Source: Bacteroidales bacterium (GTDB lineage: Bacteria > Bacteroidota > Bacteroidia > Bacteroidales > WCHB1-69). Taken from it: a stretch of DNA of 8,388 nt. The DNA lies in contig JAAYRN010000245.1 in NCBI GenBank assembly GCA_012518765.1, forward strand, positions 1 to 8,388. The letters are read 5' to 3'. Positions 7,207 through 8,388 of the stretch are shown here, one piece after another; position 1 is the stretch's first letter; every line of letters starts with the position of its first letter. Position numbers and translations under genes: made by a program. The notes beneath the pieces are model-generated. The model was not told the DNA's origin and searched no databases. It saw only the letters and a program-made list of their open reading frames with translations.

Positions 7207-7833
7207 ATGAAATCAGTATCTATTAGCGGTTCGTTGAGAACGAACGTAGGGAAAAAAGATGCAAAAATCCAACGAAAACAAGGTTTAATCCCTTGCGTTA
7301 TGTACGGAGGAGGAGAGCAAAAAAGTATTTTAGTTGAAGAAAAAGCATTAGATAAACTTTTTAATTCTCCAGAGGTAAGGTATGTAGAATTAACTATTGA
7401 AGACAAAACCTATGATGCCATTGTACAAGAAGCTCAATTTCACCCTGTAACAGGGCGATTCTTACATGTTGACTTCTTAGAAGTAATGGATGATAAACCT
7501 ATTGTTATCGAAATACCTATGTTGTTAGAAGGTAATTCTCCGGGAGTTTTACAAGGAGGTAGATTATCGAAAAAAGTAAGAAAAATAAAGGTCAAGGGGT
7601 TATTAAAACATGTACCTGAATGTATTAAAGTTGACATTAGTGGTTTAAATATTTCTGATTCTGTCGAAGTTTCGGAAATAAAAGTAGACGACATAGAAAT
7701 CTTGGAAGATCCATCCAAAGTATTAGTATCCGTTTTAACTGCACGTACTGTCGAGATTTCGGAAGAAGAAACAGAAGAAGGAGAAGAAGGTGCGGAAGAA
7801 GGAGAAGAAACAGAAGAAAAAACAGAAAACTAA
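7207..7833 (+). CDS. rplY: 50S ribosomal protein L25, general stress protein Ctc type
   Basis: 208 residues: the long (TL5/Ctc) form of bL25 rather than the short E. coli form of about 94. L25 binds 5S rRNA in the large subunit. Residues 1 to about 92 are the 5S rRNA-binding beta-barrel: S-G-S-L-R-T-N-V-G-K-K-D-A near the start, P-C-V-M-Y-G-G-G, and the conserved H-P-V-T-G-R-F-L-H-V-D-F-L-E. Residues from about 93 to 180 form the TL5-type C-terminal beta domain (P-I-V-I-E-I-P, S-P-G-V-L-Q-G-G, I-K-V-K-G-L). The last 23 residues (186-208) are an acidic tail with 14 Glu, without predicted fold; such tails are common in this family. It is monocistronic by appearance: its own promoter upstream and a strong terminator downstream. 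In many bacteria the next gene is pth; here no pth follows. Confidence 0.95.
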   Translation: MKSVSISGSLRTNVGKKDAKIQRKQGLIPCVMYGGGEQKSILVEEKALDKLFNSPEVRYVELTIEDKTYDAIVQEAQFHPVTGRFLHVDFLEVMDDKPIVIEIPMLLEGNSPGVLQGGRLSKKVRKIKVKGLLKHVPECIKVDISGLNISDSVEVSEIKVDDIEILEDPSKVLVSVLTARTVEISEEETEEGEEGAEEGEETEEKTEN

Positions 7834-7854
7834 TATTTTCAACTTTCACAATAG

Positions 7855-7882
7855 AAAAGGGACTTCAAAAGTCCCTTTTTTT
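7855..7882 (+). terminator. Intrinsic terminator after rplY
   Basis: AAAAGGGACTT (7855-7865) pairs fully with AAGTCCCTTTT (7869-7879) around a CAA loop, and the T run continues to 7882. It starts 22 bases after the rplY stop. Because the left arm begins with four A, the minus strand shows the same hairpin followed by T4, so it may also stop transcription arriving from the tRNA gene. Confidence 0.9.
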
Positions 7883-7983
7883 GTTATATACTCCAATCAA
7901 CCTAAAAACAAATCAGCTAAGCAAACTCTTTCCTGTAAGTTTATTTTTCTATCTTGATTTTACTATCGGTTTATAAAAAAAAG

Positions 7984-8056
7984 TCGGGGTGAAAAGACTC
8001 GAACTTTCGACCCCTTGCACCCCATGCAAGTGCGCTACCAACTGCGCCACACCCCG
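7984..8056 (-). tRNA. tRNA-Pro (anticodon GGG)
   Basis: Folded by hand from the minus strand, all parts of the cloverleaf are present. The acceptor CGGGGTG/CACCCCG pairs over 7 bases, the D-stem GCGC/GCGC over 4, the anticodon stem CTTGC/GCAAG over 5, and the T-stem GAAAG/CTTTT over 5 with one G-T pair; the T-loop is TTCGAGT. The 7-base anticodon loop ATGGGGT gives U33, anticodon GGG and G37. C1-G72 and discriminator A73 agree with bacterial proline identity. The GGG anticodon reads CCC and CCU. No CCA is encoded (ACTTT follows), so CCA must be added by the nucleotidyltransferase. An 8-base T run lies just past the 3' end on the minus strand. Confidence 0.95.
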
Positions 8057-8071
8057 ATTTTTTTTAGATTG

Positions 8072-8105
8072 CAAAAGTACAAAAAAATACGATAGAAAAT
8101 TACAA
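8072..8105 (-). promoter_or_regulatory. Candidate promoter for the tRNA-Pro gene
   Basis: On the minus strand a TACTTTTG box (8079-8072) matches TAnnTTTG exactly and lies 15 bases upstream of the mature tRNA 5' end. A TTG at 8105-8103 sits 23 bases further upstream, at the long limit of usual spacing, so the -33 element is less certain than the -7 box. Confidence 0.55.
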
Positions 8106-8161
8106 TAATAAAAAATAAATATCATATATAAGTCTTTTTTTGTTAAAATTGATATTGTAGA

Positions 8162-8191
8162 TTGATGTATGTAATATTTTTCTTATTTTTG
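8162..8191 (+). promoter_or_regulatory. Candidate promoter for the ABC transporter gene
   Basis: TATTTTTG (8184-8191) matches the -7 consensus TAnnTTTG, and a TTG at 8162-8164 sits 19 bases upstream, the preferred Bacteroidota spacing. The box ends 28 bases before the ATG at 8220. It points away from the tRNA promoter, so 8072-8191 is a divergent control region. Confidence 0.65.
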
Positions 8192-8219
8192 TAATCTCAT
8201 AACACATACGAGTATATAA

Positions 8220-8388
8220 ATGCACATAGTTGAAGTTCAGAATATAAGCAAAAAATATGGTACTTACACAGCATTGAATAATGTTTCGTTTTCAGTAAAA
8301 GAAAATCATATATTAGGGTTATTAGGACCCAATGGAGCCGGTAAAACCACCTTGATTCGTATCATAAATCACATTACTTCTCCCGATC
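8220..8388 (+). CDS. ABC transporter ATP-binding protein, N-terminal part (3' end outside window)
   Basis: The frame is open from ATG 8220 to the window edge, 56 codons. A TAA (8217-8219) directly precedes the ATG in frame, so the start is firm. The visible part is the first half of an ABC ATPase core: the A-loop tyrosine Y13 in S-K-K-Y-G, A-L-N-N-V-S-F-S-V, and Walker A G-P-N-G-A-G-K-T-T at 36-44. The wording G-L-L-G-P-N-G-A-G-K-T-T-L-I-R-I-I is that of the NatA/CcmA-like exporter ATPases, which usually sit next to a multi-span permease gene. Walker B, signature and H-loop lie outside, so neither intactness nor substrate can be judged. GldA, the gliding-linked ABC ATPase, belongs to the same broad group, but nothing visible singles it out. 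Confidence 0.9.
   Translation, partial: MHIVEVQNISKKYGTYTALNNVSFSVKENHILGLLGPNGAGKTTLIRIINHITSPD

Noticed and set aside
7637..7849. Leucine-rich minus-strand ORF opposite the rplY end
   Set aside because: The leucine run is the complement of GAA/GAG codons in the acidic tail of L25, not a membrane protein.
7883..7983. Possible small RNA or gene between the rplY terminator and the tRNA
   Set aside because: About 100 bases of AT-rich sequence with no open frame of note, no stable hairpin and no promoter box that I can see.
8220..8388. Assigning the ABC ATPase as GldA because gldM/gldN are in the window
   Set aside because: Only the A-loop and Walker A region is visible, gldA is not normally part of the gldKLMN operon, and the genes are 6.6 kb apart with housekeeping genes between.

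Overview
The window looks like an AT-rich chromosome segment from a Bacteroidota bacterium, most likely in or near the Flavobacteriia. The evidence is a gldM-gldN pair (type IX secretion / gliding machinery, known only from this phylum), promoter-like TTG...TAnnTTTG elements typical of Bacteroidota, the near absence of recognisable Shine-Dalgarno sequences, and a GlsA/GlsB-type acyltransferase pair of the kind that makes acyl-amino-acid lipids in this phylum. All genes except the tRNA lie on the + strand.

Layout. At 2-478 is the 3' end of gldM, followed after 29 bases by gldN (508-1572) and a strong intrinsic terminator (1593-1621), which closes the gld operon. From 1634 to 7118 runs a tight co-directional cluster: recG (DNA repair helicase), a dus-family tRNA dihydrouridine synthase, an O-acyltransferase (glsA-like), a GNAT-type N-acyltransferase (glsB-like, GTG start) and engB/ysxC (ribosome-assembly GTPase). 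Gaps are 2, 1 and 60 bases, then a 35-base overlap. A TAnnTTTG promoter then drives rplY (ribosomal protein L25, Ctc type, 7207-7833), which ends in its own hairpin terminator (7855-7882). The 386 bases from 7834 to 8219 hold that terminator, a minus-strand tRNA-Pro(GGG), and two back-to-back promoter candidates. The right-hand one leads into the first 56 codons of an ABC transporter ATPase, cut by the window edge.

How the parts fit. GldM and GldN are periplasmic components of the T9SS motor/trans-envelope complex. GlsA and GlsB together would N-acylate and then O-acylate an amino acid (glycine in Bacteroides, ornithine or others elsewhere) to make a phosphorus-free membrane lipid. RecG, Dus, EngB and L25 are housekeeping genes of recombination, tRNA modification and ribosome assembly.

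I see no CRISPR array, insertion sequence, integrase or phage gene, and no convincing undescribed system. The most unusual item is a 41-residue Asp/Glu/Tyr-rich insertion in the middle of GldN, containing a 27-base tandem repeat.
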